NCBI GenBank assembly: GCA_029098205.1
Contig: JAQXNW010000160.1
Location: forward strand, 1 to 36,718
DNA length: 36,718 nucleotides
Direction of reading: 5' to 3'
DNA from: Eubacteriales bacterium
GTDB lineage: Bacteria; Bacillota; Clostridia; Peptostreptococcales; Anaerovoracaceae
Part shown: piece by piece, positions 15,463 through 23,783 of the stretch
Layout of the letters: the number at the start of each line of letters is the position of its first letter
Position numbering within the stretch: position 1 is the stretch's first letter
The notes under the pieces: model-generated
Seen by the model: only the letters and a program-made list of their open reading frames with translations
Databases searched by the model: none
Told to the model about the DNA's origin: nothing
Translations under genes and position numbers: made by a program

Positions 15463-15858
15463 TTATCTCTTTGAGTACTGGGATGCCTTTCTCGCTTTCT
15501 TCAGACCATATTTCTGTCTTTCTTTCATTCTCGGATCTCTGGTCAGGAATCCGGCCGCCTTCAGCTGCGCCTTATACGCATCCGCGTCCGCCTCTACCAG
15601 GGCTCTGGAAATGCCATGCCGGAGGGCACCCGCCTGTCCGGTGAATCCGCCGCCGTTTACAAGAGCGACGACATCAAACTTGCCTTCGCATCCAGCAACG
15701 GAGAAAGGACGGAGTACTTCATTTCTCAGAAGCTCTGTCGGCATATAATCCTCCAAAGATTTTTTATTGATCGTAACCTTACCGGTTCCAGGGAGCAGTC
15801 TGACTCTGGCAACGGAAGATTTTCTGCGGCCTGTGCCGAAGTACTGTGTCTTAGCCAT
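15463..15858 (-). CDS. rpsI: 30S ribosomal protein S9
   Basis: 131 residues, full length. FGTGRRKSSVARVRLLPG at the start, VNGGGFTGQAGALRHGISRAL in the middle and the conserved basic tail LTRDPRMKERQKYGLKKARK...QYSKR, whose terminal SKR contacts P-site tRNA. Follows rplM by 19 bases, the near-universal order. Confidence 0.98.
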   Translation of the reverse strand: MAKTQYFGTGRRKSSVARVRLLPGTGKVTINKKSLEDYMPTELLRNEVLRPFSVAGCEGKFDVVALVNGGGFTGQAGALRHGISRALVEADADAYKAQLKAAGFLTRDPRMKERQKYGLKKARKASQYSKR

Positions 15859-15877
15859 GATTTATTTCCTCCCTTTC

Positions 15878-16306
15878 TTACAGATCCAGAAGCTCCGGCT
15901 TCTGTGCCTCGTGCTTATGCTCCGGGCCTGCGTATACGTGCAGTTTCTTATACATCTGTCTTCCGAGTCTGCCGTTCGGGAGCATGCCCTTAACAGCGTG
16001 ACGGATAACTTCCTCCGGCTTCTTGTCGAGCATCTCCTTCAGAGGAATCTCTTTCTTTCCGCCCGGAAATCCGGAATAGGAGGTGTAAATCTTATCATTC
16101 AGTTTCTTGCCGGTTACCGCAACCTTCTCTGCGTTGATTACGATGACATAGTCTCCGCAGTCTACATGCGGCGTATATGTCGGCTTGTTCTTGCCTCTCA
16201 GAATCGCTGCTACCTGGGACGCCACGCGGCCAAGAGTCTTCCCTTCCGCGTCGACTACGTACCACTTGCGCTCCACTTCCTGAGGCTTGGCGATGTACGA
16301 TTTCAT
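15878..16306 (-). CDS. rplM: 50S ribosomal protein L13
   Basis: 142 residues, full length: WYVVDAEGKTLGRVASQVA, GDYVIVINAEKVAVTGKK, and AVKGMLPNGRLGRQMYKKL. First gene of the rplM-rpsI operon, with AGGAAGGAAG before ATG 16306 and a structured leader of about 175 bases upstream that is a candidate site for L13 feedback control. Confidence 0.98.
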   Translation of the reverse strand: MKSYIAKPQEVERKWYVVDAEGKTLGRVASQVAAILRGKNKPTYTPHVDCGDYVIVINAEKVAVTGKKLNDKIYTSYSGFPGGKKEIPLKEMLDKKPEEVIRHAVKGMLPNGRLGRQMYKKLHVYAGPEHKHEAQKPELLDL

Positions 16307-16486
16307 CTGTCGTCTTCCTTCCTGCCTACTGACAAAGCCTCCGCTTTGGTTTTCGGCCCTGCCTACTGTGATGCCGGAAGCATCATGGTCGGCATAACTA
16401 AAGTTTTACGTTCAGCCCGCGTGAGCTCCGGACGTATTCCATCCTGCCCGCGGAAAAACCAGTGTTTCTTCACAGAAACACTGGTT
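16307..16486 (-). promoter_or_regulatory. structured 5' leader of rplM-rpsI (candidate r-protein autoregulation site)
   Basis: Lies between a strong promoter and the L13 start. From the 5' end it shows a 12-bp perfect hairpin at the transcription start (16457-16486), a stem ATGCCG/CGGCAT near 16372-16396, and two copies of CAGTAGGCAGG (16358-16368 and 16321-16331) flanking the hairpin CAAAGC-GGAG-GCTTTG. The last copy runs into the ribosome binding site. L13 leaders are known in Bacillota; I cannot confirm that this matches that RNA family. Confidence 0.45.
16454..16486 (-). terminator. perfect hairpin followed by T run at the start of the rplM transcript
   Basis: AACCAGTGTTTC / GAAACACTGGTT with a 6-base loop, then TTT (five T counting the end of the stem). 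It could end read-through from the ATPase operon, stabilise the rplM mRNA 5' end, or act as an operator over the start site. Confidence 0.45.
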
Positions 16487-16487
16487 A

Positions 16488-16516
16488 ATTATATGCCTTT
16501 TTATTCTGAATTTCAA
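16488..16516 (-). promoter_or_regulatory. rplM: promoter of rplM-rpsI
   Basis: Minus strand TTGAAA (16516-16511), exactly 17 bases, TATAAT (16493-16488). One of the best promoters in the window, as expected for ribosomal protein genes. The 105 bases further upstream to the next gene hold only short GC-rich hairpins. Confidence 0.8.
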
Positions 16517-16621
16517 TCTTTTTCAGTCTCACACCGATTATTTTTTTGCGAACGCGGTTTTTCCGCGCGCCCCAGGGGTCTGCGTGCCCAGAGTTTTTGC
16601 ACGCCTGGAGCTTTCGATCGT

Positions 16622-17083
16622 TCAGGATTTTCGGCCGCTCGGCTTTTCCAACTGTCCCAAGCCCCGGAGAATCCTTGTTCCGATCAGCGCTGCCATCGTC
16701 AGAAGACCTGCAGTAAGCGAAAGCACCGCGCCGACATGCGCTTCATAAGAAGATCCGGTGTTGTATTCGGTCTTTTTCCGATGATACTCTTTCTTCGCCG
16801 CCTTGTACTCCCGGTCCAGATCCTGCATTTTCCTGCGGTTATCCTTGTATTCGCCGCGGAACTCCTTCTTCCGGTCTCTCTGCTCCTTCCGAAGATCGGC
16901 ATTCGTCTTCTGCTTCGCGTGCTTTATTTCTTTTCTGGCTTTCCGGGAAGCCGCGGAAAGATCTTTCGAACAGGCGGACTTCAGCCATTTTCTTTCCTTC
17001 TTCAGATGCTTTTTCGCTCTTTTAAGGACCCGCTTATCTTTCCGGAGATCCCGAAGCTCCTTCTTTTTTGCGTCATTCTTCAT
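16622..17083 (-). CDS. basic coiled-coil-like protein with C-terminal membrane helix
   Basis: 153 residues. Residues 1-110 are almost all Lys, Arg, Glu, Asp, Ala in a helical pattern, including KKHLKKERKWLKSACSKDLS and DRKKEFRGEYKDNRRKMQDL. One hydrophobic segment (AHVGAVLSLTAGLLTMAALIG) follows near the C-terminus. No family recognised. It overlaps the end of the P-type ATPase gene by 11 bases and is probably co-translated with it, perhaps as an accessory or anchor. Confidence 0.65.
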   Translation of the reverse strand: MKNDAKKKELRDLRKDKRVLKRAKKHLKKERKWLKSACSKDLSAASRKARKEIKHAKQKTNADLRKEQRDRKKEFRGEYKDNRRKMQDLDREYKAAKKEYHRKKTEYNTGSSYEAHVGAVLSLTAGLLTMAALIGTRILRGLGQLEKPSGRKS

Positions 17084-19478
17084 CTGAATCCTCCTCTCCG
17101 CCGCCGAACGCCTGATCCACCCGTTTCTTCGCAGAGTGAATCCATTTGTCCCGGCCTTCCTTTGTCAGAATGAGACCGAGAAGCGACGTGAATTTGTAGA
17201 AATAGCGGAAAACCGCTTCCGTCGCGATCAGGAACAGAATGAGAAGAAGAACGCATTTGCCGTTGATCGGCTGAATTCCGAAAAAGCTGCTGTGGAAAGT
17301 CAGCATATACAGGAATCCTGTCACCATAACGCTGATCATCGTAAGATGAACCCGGTTCATCGGCCTCGCAACCCGGGTAAGAATCAGAAACTCGCCCAAT
17401 GCGACCAATCCGGATGCCGCTGTTGAAATGCTGTCCTCATCGATCTTCATGATCTGCCCGAACAGAAGCAGCCCGCTTACGCTGAGAAATATCGTAATTC
17501 CCGCGGGAGCGGCCATTTTGAATACCTCTCCCAGAAAGCTTCCTTTGATTTTTTCCTTTGTCGGTTCAAATGACAGGACGAAGCTCGGAAGCCCGATCGT
17601 AAATATACTGATCAGCGTCACCTGCGACGGCTGCAGAGGATAGCGGAGTACGCTCACCATCGAGAAAATCGCGAGAAGAAGCGAGAAAATATTCTTTGTC
17701 AGATACAGAGTCGCTGTCTTCGTGATATTTCCGACCACGCGCCGCCCCTCATCCACGACGGCAGGCATCCTTCCGAAGTCGGAATCCAGCAGAACCAGCT
17801 GCGCCGCATTGGAAGCAGCCTCGCTCCCCGACGCCATCGCGATCGATGTATCCGCGTCACGGAACGCGAGGATATCGTTCACGCCGTCTCCCGTCATTCC
17901 AACGGTTTTGCCCTTTTTCTTGAGAGCGCGGACAATCATCCGCTTCTGCTCCGGCGTAACACGGCCGAATATGGTCGTGTCCAGAACCGCCTTGTCGATT
18001 TCCTTCTGGCTTTTCAGCGTCCGCGCGTCGACATACCGATCCGCGTTTTCAATTCCCGCTTCTTCCGCCACTTTTGAAACAGTAACCGGATTATCGCCGG
18101 ATATGACCTTCACCTCTACACCGTTCCCCGCGAAATAGCGGAACGTTTTCGGCGCGGCCTTCCGGATCGGGTTTTTAAGGCAGATGAGAGCGACCGGGTA
18201 GATTTCCCCGTTCACAGGACCTCCTGCGGGATCGTCCTCCGCGATCGCGAACGCCAGCACACGGAATCCTTCCTCGCTGTAAGATTCAATTTTCTCTCCA
18301 TACGAATCGTAATACGGCCCCAATACGTATTCCGGAGCGCCGAGAATACAACAGCCGTCCTCAAATAAAGCGGAGGAGTACTTATATTTTGAAGAAAATC
18401 CGGTGACCTGCAGCGCCTTTCTGCCCGAAGCGTCCGTAAAACAGGCCTGCATTGCTTCCATTGTGATGTTGTCCGGCTCCATGTTCGCGCAGAAATCCGA
18501 AATAATCTGCCGTACCTTCCGTTCGCTCGCACCTTCCGCCAGAATGTGGAATTCTTCCACTTCCATGGAATTCTCCGTGATCGTACCGGTCTTGTCCACG
18601 CAGAGCACATCAACTCTGGCCAGCGTCTCGATGCAGCGCATATTCTGCACCAGAACTTTCTTTCTGGCAAGATTCACCGTACTTACGATCATCGCGCCAC
18701 TCGCCATCATGAACAGTCCTTCCGGAAGCATGCCGAGAACTGCCGCCACCATACTTGTGACACTGCTTTCAAAGCTCTGCCCCATCACATGGTACTGCTG
18801 GTAAAATAAAATGATGCCGATCGGGATAATTAAAATCCCGATCACAATCAGCATCCGGTCCAGCGAACGGACCATCTTGGAGCGGGTATCGTGCTTCCCG
18901 GTTTTTGTCGCCTCGACCGTCAGCTTGTTGATATACGAATTTTTTCCGACCGCCGTAAGCCTCGCCGCGCATTTTCCGGACACGACAAAGCTCCCTGAGT
19001 ACAATCCGTCCCCAGGGCTCTTTTCAATTTCATCCGACTCTCCGGTAATCAGAGACTCATTCACCTGCACAGAGCCTTCCAGCACTTCCGCGTCCGCCGG
19101 AATCCGGTTTCCTGCGGAAAGAACAATCACATCGTCCAGAACCAGCTGCTCCGAAGGGACCTCCGTAGAGATTCCGTCCCTGTAAACCGCAACACGCGGC
19201 ATCGCCTTAAACTTCAAGCTGTCCAGAGCCTGCTTGGATTTTATCGCCTGCAGAATTCCAATGACCGTATTCACGACGACAATGATCATGAACGTAAGAT
19301 CTCTGTAGGATCCGACCAGAATCAGAAGAACCGCCAGAACCGTAAAAATCAGATTGAAGTAGGTCAGCACATTCTCCCGGATAATCTTTTTGACCGAACC
19401 GGTGGACGTATCTACTTCTTCATTTACCTGTCCCTTTGCCGTCCGGCTCTGAACCTCCGAAGCCGTAAGTCCTGTCAT
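17073..19478 (-). CDS. cation-transporting P-type ATPase (CtpE-like)
   Basis: 801 residues, full length. Actuator TGES at 145-148, fourth-helix motif LGMLPEGLF about 249-256, phosphorylation site DKTGT at Asp295, and hinge TGDGVNDILAFRDADTSIAM. About ten membrane segments: two before the actuator, two before DKTGT and six at the end. The short N-terminus has no metal-binding domain, and PEGL without CPx makes a heavy-metal pump unlikely; the pattern resembles CtpE-type calcium or general cation transporters. Ion not proven. Start ATG 19478 follows GGGAGGAG, 20 bases after the TetR gene, which probably controls it. Confidence 0.9.
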   Translation of the reverse strand: MTGLTASEVQSRTAKGQVNEEVDTSTGSVKKIIRENVLTYFNLIFTVLAVLLILVGSYRDLTFMIIVVVNTVIGILQAIKSKQALDSLKFKAMPRVAVYRDGISTEVPSEQLVLDDVIVLSAGNRIPADAEVLEGSVQVNESLITGESDEIEKSPGDGLYSGSFVVSGKCAARLTAVGKNSYINKLTVEATKTGKHDTRSKMVRSLDRMLIVIGILIIPIGIILFYQQYHVMGQSFESSVTSMVAAVLGMLPEGLFMMASGAMIVSTVNLARKKVLVQNMRCIETLARVDVLCVDKTGTITENSMEVEEFHILAEGASERKVRQIISDFCANMEPDNITMEAMQACFTDASGRKALQVTGFSSKYKYSSALFEDGCCILGAPEYVLGPYYDSYGEKIESYSEEGFRVLAFAIAEDDPAGGPVNGEIYPVALICLKNPIRKAAPKTFRYFAGNGVEVKVISGDNPVTVSKVAEEAGIENADRYVDARTLKSQKEIDKAVLDTTIFGRVTPEQKRMIVRALKKKGKTVGMTGDGVNDILAFRDADTSIAMASGSEAASNAAQLVLLDSDFGRMPAVVDEGRRVVGNITKTATLYLTKNIFSLLLAIFSMVSVLRYPLQPSQVTLISIFTIGLPSFVLSFEPTKEKIKGSFLGEVFKMAAPAGITIFLSVSGLLLFGQIMKIDEDSISTAASGLVALGEFLILTRVARPMNRVHLTMISVMVTGFLYMLTFHSSFFGIQPINGKCVLLLILFLIATEAVFRYFYKFTSLLGLILTKEGRDKWIHSAKKRVDQAFGGGEEDSDEE

Positions 19479-19498
19479 GAACGAACCGCTCCTCCCTT

Positions 19499-20047
19499 CT
19501 ACACGCCCAGAATCTCCCGCGCGAGCCTCAGGAAATCCTCCCGTATAATCTTCGGATCCGTCTCTTCATACAAATACGCGCGGAAAATCACGCCGGCATA
19601 TACGCCGGTCAGATCCGTCATGATATCGTTCCGCTCCTGATCCGTGAGCTCCTTGCCGAGATCGTTTTTCATCTTCTGATCCAACGCCTGATACAGAGTC
19701 CTTCCGCGTTCTGAACTTACAATCGTGGAAAGCTCTGTCATAGTCAGAAGCAGATTGCTCTCCAGGTTTTCCATATGATGGAGGAACAGATCCAGAATCC
19801 GTTCTGTCCCCGCCGATTTCAGATTGCAGTAATACCGATACGATTCTTCGAAATCCGATTCCATAACAGATTCCATCAGACTCTGCATGGATGGGAAATG
19901 ATTAAAGACCGTCGTCCTCGACATGTCTGCTTTATCCGCGACATCCTGATAGGTAATTTTCGAAGCGCCCTTCTCCATCATGACCTCCCGTGCGGCCTTT
20001 ATGATCAGTTCCCTGTTCTGTGCTTTCTTTCCCCAAACTTTCGCCAT
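19499..20047 (-). CDS. TetR/AcrR-family transcriptional regulator
   Basis: 182 residues from ATG 20047, chosen because AAGGAGAAC is directly upstream. The N-terminal HTH reads IIKAAREVMMEKGASKITYQ then DVADKADMSRTTVFNHFPS. The C-terminal ligand-binding part is helical and unassigned. It leads the operon with the P-type ATPase and a basic membrane protein. A 13-bp palindrome 46 bases upstream is a possible operator. Confidence 0.92.
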   Translation of the reverse strand: MAKVWGKKAQNRELIIKAAREVMMEKGASKITYQDVADKADMSRTTVFNHFPSMQSLMESVMESDFEESYRYYCNLKSAGTERILDLFLHHMENLESNLLLTMTELSTIVSSERGRTLYQALDQKMKNDLGKELTDQERNDIMTDLTGVYAGVIFRAYLYEETDPKIIREDFLRLAREILGV

Positions 20048-20092
20048 ATATGTTCTCCTTGTCAAAGAAGGCGACCATAAAAGTTCAGCATG

Positions 20093-20105
20093 AGTTTCCG
20101 AAACT
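20093..20105. promoter_or_regulatory. candidate TetR operator
   Basis: AGTTTC-C-GAAACT, a perfect 13-bp palindrome, 46 bases before the TetR start. No other binding site is evident in this gap. Confidence 0.35.
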
Positions 20106-20148
20106 AGCAAGGATGATATGTGTACGAACCCAGCTTCGTCTTATGCTC

Positions 20149-20180
20149 CTGCCGGCGGCTCCACCAAGTGCCGCCGGCAG
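20149..20180. terminator. strong GC hairpin after tyrS without T run
   Basis: CTGCCGGCGGC / GCCGCCGGCAG, 11 perfect pairs with a 10-base loop, 6 bases after the tyrS stop. No T tract follows on either strand, so it may act with Rho or protect the 3' end. Confidence 0.4.
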
Positions 20181-20185
20181 ATACT

Positions 20186-21517
20186 CTATTTAATTACTAA
20201 CCGAATAACCTTTTTCTTTCCCTTGCGGAGAATCAGCTCTCCGTCCGTGAAATCGCCTGCTTTCAGTGAAAGCCTCGGATCGGTCACCTTCTCGTCATCA
20301 ATCGTGACACCGCCCTGTTCCACGGTTCTTCTGGCGTCTCCATTGCTGGACGCGAATCCCACTTCCTTAAGAATCGACAGAAGTCCTTTGCCATCGCCTT
20401 CAAAGTCGGACGCTGCATATTCCTTCTTCGGGATGTTCTCAGAATCCGGTCCGCCGCCGAAAGCAGCCCGCGCCGCCTTCTGCGCTTTCTCCGCTTCTTC
20501 TTTTCAGTGCACCATCTTCGTCACTTCGTAAGCCAGCGTTTCTTTCGCGATATTGATTTCCGAACCCTGCAGCGCAGAAAGCCTCCGGACCTCGTCCATC
20601 GGAAGGAAGGTCAGCATGCGGAGACATTTCTCCACATCCGCGTCGCCCACATTCCGCCAGTACTGATAGAACTCATACGGGGACGTCCGTTCCGGAGACA
20701 GCCAGAGAGCGCCCTTTCCGGTCTTTCCCATCTTTTTGCCTTCGCTGTTCGTAAGAAGGGCAAACGTCATGCCGTAGACTTCTTTCCCAACTTCCTTCCG
20801 CGTAAGATCGATTCCGGCGATGATGTTCGACCACTGGTCGTTCCCGCCGAATTCCATCTTCACATCGAAGTCCCGCGCCATAACCATGAAGTCATAGCCC
20901 TGCATCAGCATATATCCGAATTCGAAGAACGAAAGTCCGTTTTCCCTGGCCATTCTCTGCTTGAACGCCTCGGAGCGGAGCATCTGATTTACATTGAAAT
21001 CTTTGCCGATCGTCCGCATGAATTCCACGAAATTAAGGTTCCGGAGCCATGCCCCGTTATTCACGCTGACGGCTTTCCCCGGAAGCGGCTCTCTGTTCTC
21101 GTGGCCGGGAACGAAAACGCCTCCGTTCCCTTCATATTTCCATCCGTCGTCAAAGGGCAGGAACTGATCGAACAATTTCTTGAACTGCGCGCAGTTATAA
21201 TCGATCGTCTCGACATCCATAAGCTTGCGCATATCCGTTCTTCCGGACGGATCGCCGATCATTCCCGTACCGCCGCCGATCAGTGCGACCGGCGTATGTC
21301 CGTACTTAAGCATGTAGGACAGAATGATAATCTGCATGAAATGACCGACATGCAGACAGTCCGCCGTCGGGTCAAAGCCGATATAGAATTTAATTTTTTC
21401 TGTCGCAAGAAGCTTCCGGACCGCTTCCTCATCGGTCACCTGCTCCACGAATCCTCTTTCCTTCAGAACGTCGAATACATTATCGTACGTGCTGACAGAA
21501 TCCGGAATTGTAATCAT
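20186..21517 (-). CDS. tyrS: tyrosyl-tRNA synthetase, frame interrupted by an internal TGA
   Basis: Class I synthetase charging tRNA-Tyr. The catalytic part is complete: FYIGFDPTADCLHVGHFMQ with the HIGH-type motif, FEFGYMLMQGYDF, EFGGNDQWSN and the KMSKS-type loop KKMGKTGKGALWLSPERTSP. After VTKMVH a TGA (20504-20506) stops the frame at 337 residues. Downstream the same frame continues 105 codons with EEAEKAQKAARAAFGGGPDS and the S4 RNA-binding domain (VGFASSNGDARRTVEQGGVT), ending at TAG 20186. A Gly codon (GGA) is expected at the TGA, so one base change accounts for it. A protein without S4 would bind tRNA poorly; since the gene is normally essential, a sequence error, read-through or a second tyrS elsewhere are all possible. 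An insert of about 20 residues (GGVFVPGHENREPL) lies in the catalytic domain. Confidence 0.9.
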
Positions 21518-21540
21518 ATTCCTGTTTTCCTCTCTCTTCT

Positions 21541-22170
21541 CTATTTTGTTCCGTAAAGACGGTCCCCGGCATCCCCCAGTCCCGGCAGGATATACGCGTT
21601 CTCATTCAGCTTTTCGTCCATCGCAGCAATGAAGACGTTTACATCCGGATGCGCTTCGGTCAACGTTTTAATTCCTTCCGGCGCCGCAATCAGACAAAGA
21701 AAACTGATTTTCTTCGCGCCGCGTTTCTTGATGGCATCAATCGCTGCAACCGCGCTCCCGCCGGTAGCCAGCATCGGATCCAGCACAAACACTTCCCGCC
21801 TGTCAATATCCTTCGGAAGCTTGCAGTAGTATTCCACCGGTTCATGGCTGTCCGGATCCCGGTACATCCCGACAAAGCCAACCTTCGCATTCGGAACCAG
21901 CGCCAGCATCCCTTCTACAAATCCGAGTCCCGCCCGGAGAATCGGAACGATCGCGATATCTTCGCCGTCCAGCATATTCACCTTCGTGCGGCACATCGGC
22001 GTCTCAATCTCCACTTCCTTAAGCGGAAGATTCCGGGTCGCCTCAAACCCCATAAGCATCGCTACCTCTGTCGCAAGCTCCCTGAACTCCTTCACCGTCG
22101 TATCTTTTTTCCGCATCAGCGCCACCTTATGCTGAATCAGCGGATGATCAAATACATAGACTCTTCCCAT
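21541..22170 (-). CDS. upp: uracil phosphoribosyltransferase
   Basis: 209 residues from ATG 22170, the standard length and N-terminus (GRVYVFDHPLIQHKVALMR). The PRPP loop VFVLDPMLATGGSAVAAIDA and the uracil-binding C-terminus AYILPGLGDAGDRLYGTK are intact. Converts uracil and PRPP to UMP. The frame opens 10 codons earlier at a GTG, but AAAGGCAGG fits the later start. Ends 23 bases before tyrS. Confidence 0.97.
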   Translation of the reverse strand: MGRVYVFDHPLIQHKVALMRKKDTTVKEFRELATEVAMLMGFEATRNLPLKEVEIETPMCRTKVNMLDGEDIAIVPILRAGLGFVEGMLALVPNAKVGFVGMYRDPDSHEPVEYYCKLPKDIDRREVFVLDPMLATGGSAVAAIDAIKKRGAKKISFLCLIAAPEGIKTLTEAHPDVNVFIAAMDEKLNENAYILPGLGDAGDRLYGTK

Positions 22171-22243
22171 GTCCATCCTGCCTTTCGTATTGTCTACCAC
22201 GCTGCAGTCTCCTGCTCCTGTCTTTTTCTCTCAAGACCGGATT

Positions 22244-22675
22244 TTACATCTCATCCAGCATCTTCACGCGCTTCTCATGATGTCCGCCGAGAAATTCTGC
22301 ATTCAGCCAGGCATCCGTCATCTGAATCGCAAACTCCGTAGGAATCAGGCGTCCGCCCATCGCCAGCATGTTCGCGTTATTATGCTGTTTCGCAAGCTTC
22401 GCCATCTCAACCGACGTTACAAGCGCGCAACGGACTCCCTTTACCTTATTCGCCGCCATGGAAATGCCGATCCCCGAGCCGCAGAATACCATGCCGAGAT
22501 CACCCTTTCCTGCCATGAGCGCCTGTCCCGCCTTCTGTCCGTAAACCGGATAGTCAACCGGATCCGTCGAATCGCATCCGACGTCATAGATATCATAGCC
22601 CATATCCTTAAGGTGCGCCGCAACCTTCATCTTAAGTTCATACCCCGCGTGATCGCTTCCGATTACAATCGTCAT
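22244..22675 (-). CDS. rpiB: ribose-5-phosphate isomerase B
   Basis: 143 residues, full length. IVIGSDHAGYELK with the substrate Asp-His, GMVFCGSGIGISMAANKV with the catalytic Cys, and NANMLAMGGRLI. Interconverts ribose-5-phosphate and ribulose-5-phosphate; a neighbour of upp, supplying PRPP precursors. AAAGGAGC precedes ATG 22675. The allose-phosphate isomerase variant of the family cannot be excluded. Confidence 0.95.
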   Translation of the reverse strand: MTIVIGSDHAGYELKMKVAAHLKDMGYDIYDVGCDSTDPVDYPVYGQKAGQALMAGKGDLGMVFCGSGIGISMAANKVKGVRCALVTSVEMAKLAKQHNNANMLAMGGRLIPTEFAIQMTDAWLNAEFLGGHHEKRVKMLDEM

Positions 22676-22765
22676 AACTGCTCCTTTCCGGAAGGCATGC
22701 TCTTCTGCCTTCTTCTGCCCGCGAAAACAAGTAAAAATAATATATTCAACCGCGCCTGACAGCGC

Positions 22766-23767
22766 TTATACATGAATAATATGAAAGCCGGAGGATTTCA
22801 GCATCCGGTTCATCACGGAAAATCCAAGGCCCTCCTCCGGGAGCGCCGATGCCAGAATCACTTCAATGCCGTCCCGGTCCGCCTTCCGAAGATCCGCGAA
22901 GAAATACCTCGCTGCTTCTCTTTCATGCGCCTCGTCAAAGAAAAGGACCCTCACTTTCTGTCCCGCTTCTTCTCTCCGTTTCTGCTCCGCGAGAATCGCC
23001 TTCCGCACATTCTCCGGATCCCCGTCAAAAAGAATCATCTCCGCGTCCGGCGCGTAATGCTTGTATTTCTGTCCCGGCGCCTTCGGATGAAAATCGTCCC
23101 TCGACGGATCCGGTCTCTGGTTCAGCGTCGGATCGAGAAGCACGGGCTTTCCAAGAGCCTCTTCAAAATCTCTCTTTGTCAGAAATCCAGGCCGGAGAAT
23201 CATCGGAGAAGCCCCCGTCATATCGATCACCGTCGACTCAATGCCGACATCGCAGGGACCATCGTCGATCACAGCTTCGATTCGCCCGTCAAAGTCATCC
23301 AGCACATGCTGCGCCTCCGTCGGGCTTGGCTTTCCGGAAATATTCGCAGACGGCGCCGCGATCGGAAGCCCCGACCTCCGGATCAGTTCACTCGCGCCCT
23401 TTCCTCTGGGCATCCGGATTCCGACCGTATCCAGTCCGCCGGTCGTAACGTCCGGAATTTTCGGATCCCTCTTTACGATCATCGTCATCGGGCCCGGCCA
23501 GAATACCGCTGCCAGCGTCCGTATATCCTCTGTAATTTCCAGACAAAGCCCTTTCAGCTCTTCGATCTGAGAAATATGCACAATCGACGGATTATCCGCC
23601 GGTCTTCCCTTCACCTGATAGATTTTACGCACCGCCTCCGGATTCAAAGCGTCCGCGCCCAGTCCATAAACTGTTTCCGTCGGGAACGCCACAAGACCGC
23701 CGCTCCGGATAATCTCCGCGGCGATGTCCAGATCTTCATCTGAAGTACTCAGCACCTTCGTCTTCAT
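22766..23767 (-). CDS. tsaC: threonylcarbamoyl-AMP synthase (Sua5/YwlC type)
   Basis: 333 residues. Makes threonylcarbamoyl-AMP for the t6A37 modification of ANN-decoding tRNAs. The YrdC domain shows GGLVAFPTETVYGLGADAL, KGRPADNPSIVHI, VFWPGPMTMIV and LPIAAPSANISGKPSPT; the extra C-terminal Sua5 domain follows the linker SPMILRPGFLT and HPKAPGQKYKHYAP. Start ATG 23767 with GGAG is preferred over an upstream extension that overlaps prfA. It lies 16 bases after prfA, a common pairing. Confidence 0.95.
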   Translation of the reverse strand: MKTKVLSTSDEDLDIAAEIIRSGGLVAFPTETVYGLGADALNPEAVRKIYQVKGRPADNPSIVHISQIEELKGLCLEITEDIRTLAAVFWPGPMTMIVKRDPKIPDVTTGGLDTVGIRMPRGKGASELIRRSGLPIAAPSANISGKPSPTEAQHVLDDFDGRIEAVIDDGPCDVGIESTVIDMTGASPMILRPGFLTKRDFEEALGKPVLLDPTLNQRPDPSRDDFHPKAPGQKYKHYAPDAEMILFDGDPENVRKAILAEQKRREEAGQKVRVLFFDEAHEREAARYFFADLRKADRDGIEVILASALPEEGLGFSVMNRMLKSSGFHIIHV

Positions 23768-23783
23768 CAGCTCACTCCCGCTC

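Noticed and set aside
15767..17173. Long open frame (468 codons) on the plus strand
   Set aside because: It lies antisense to rplM, the end of rpsI and the basic membrane protein gene; its composition is that of a shadow frame.
20186..21517. TGA read as glycine (alternative genetic code)
   Set aside because: TGA is the proper stop of many genes here (e.g. the 3634, 5596 and 13553 stops), and the other lesion is TAA; the organism type does not fit such a code.
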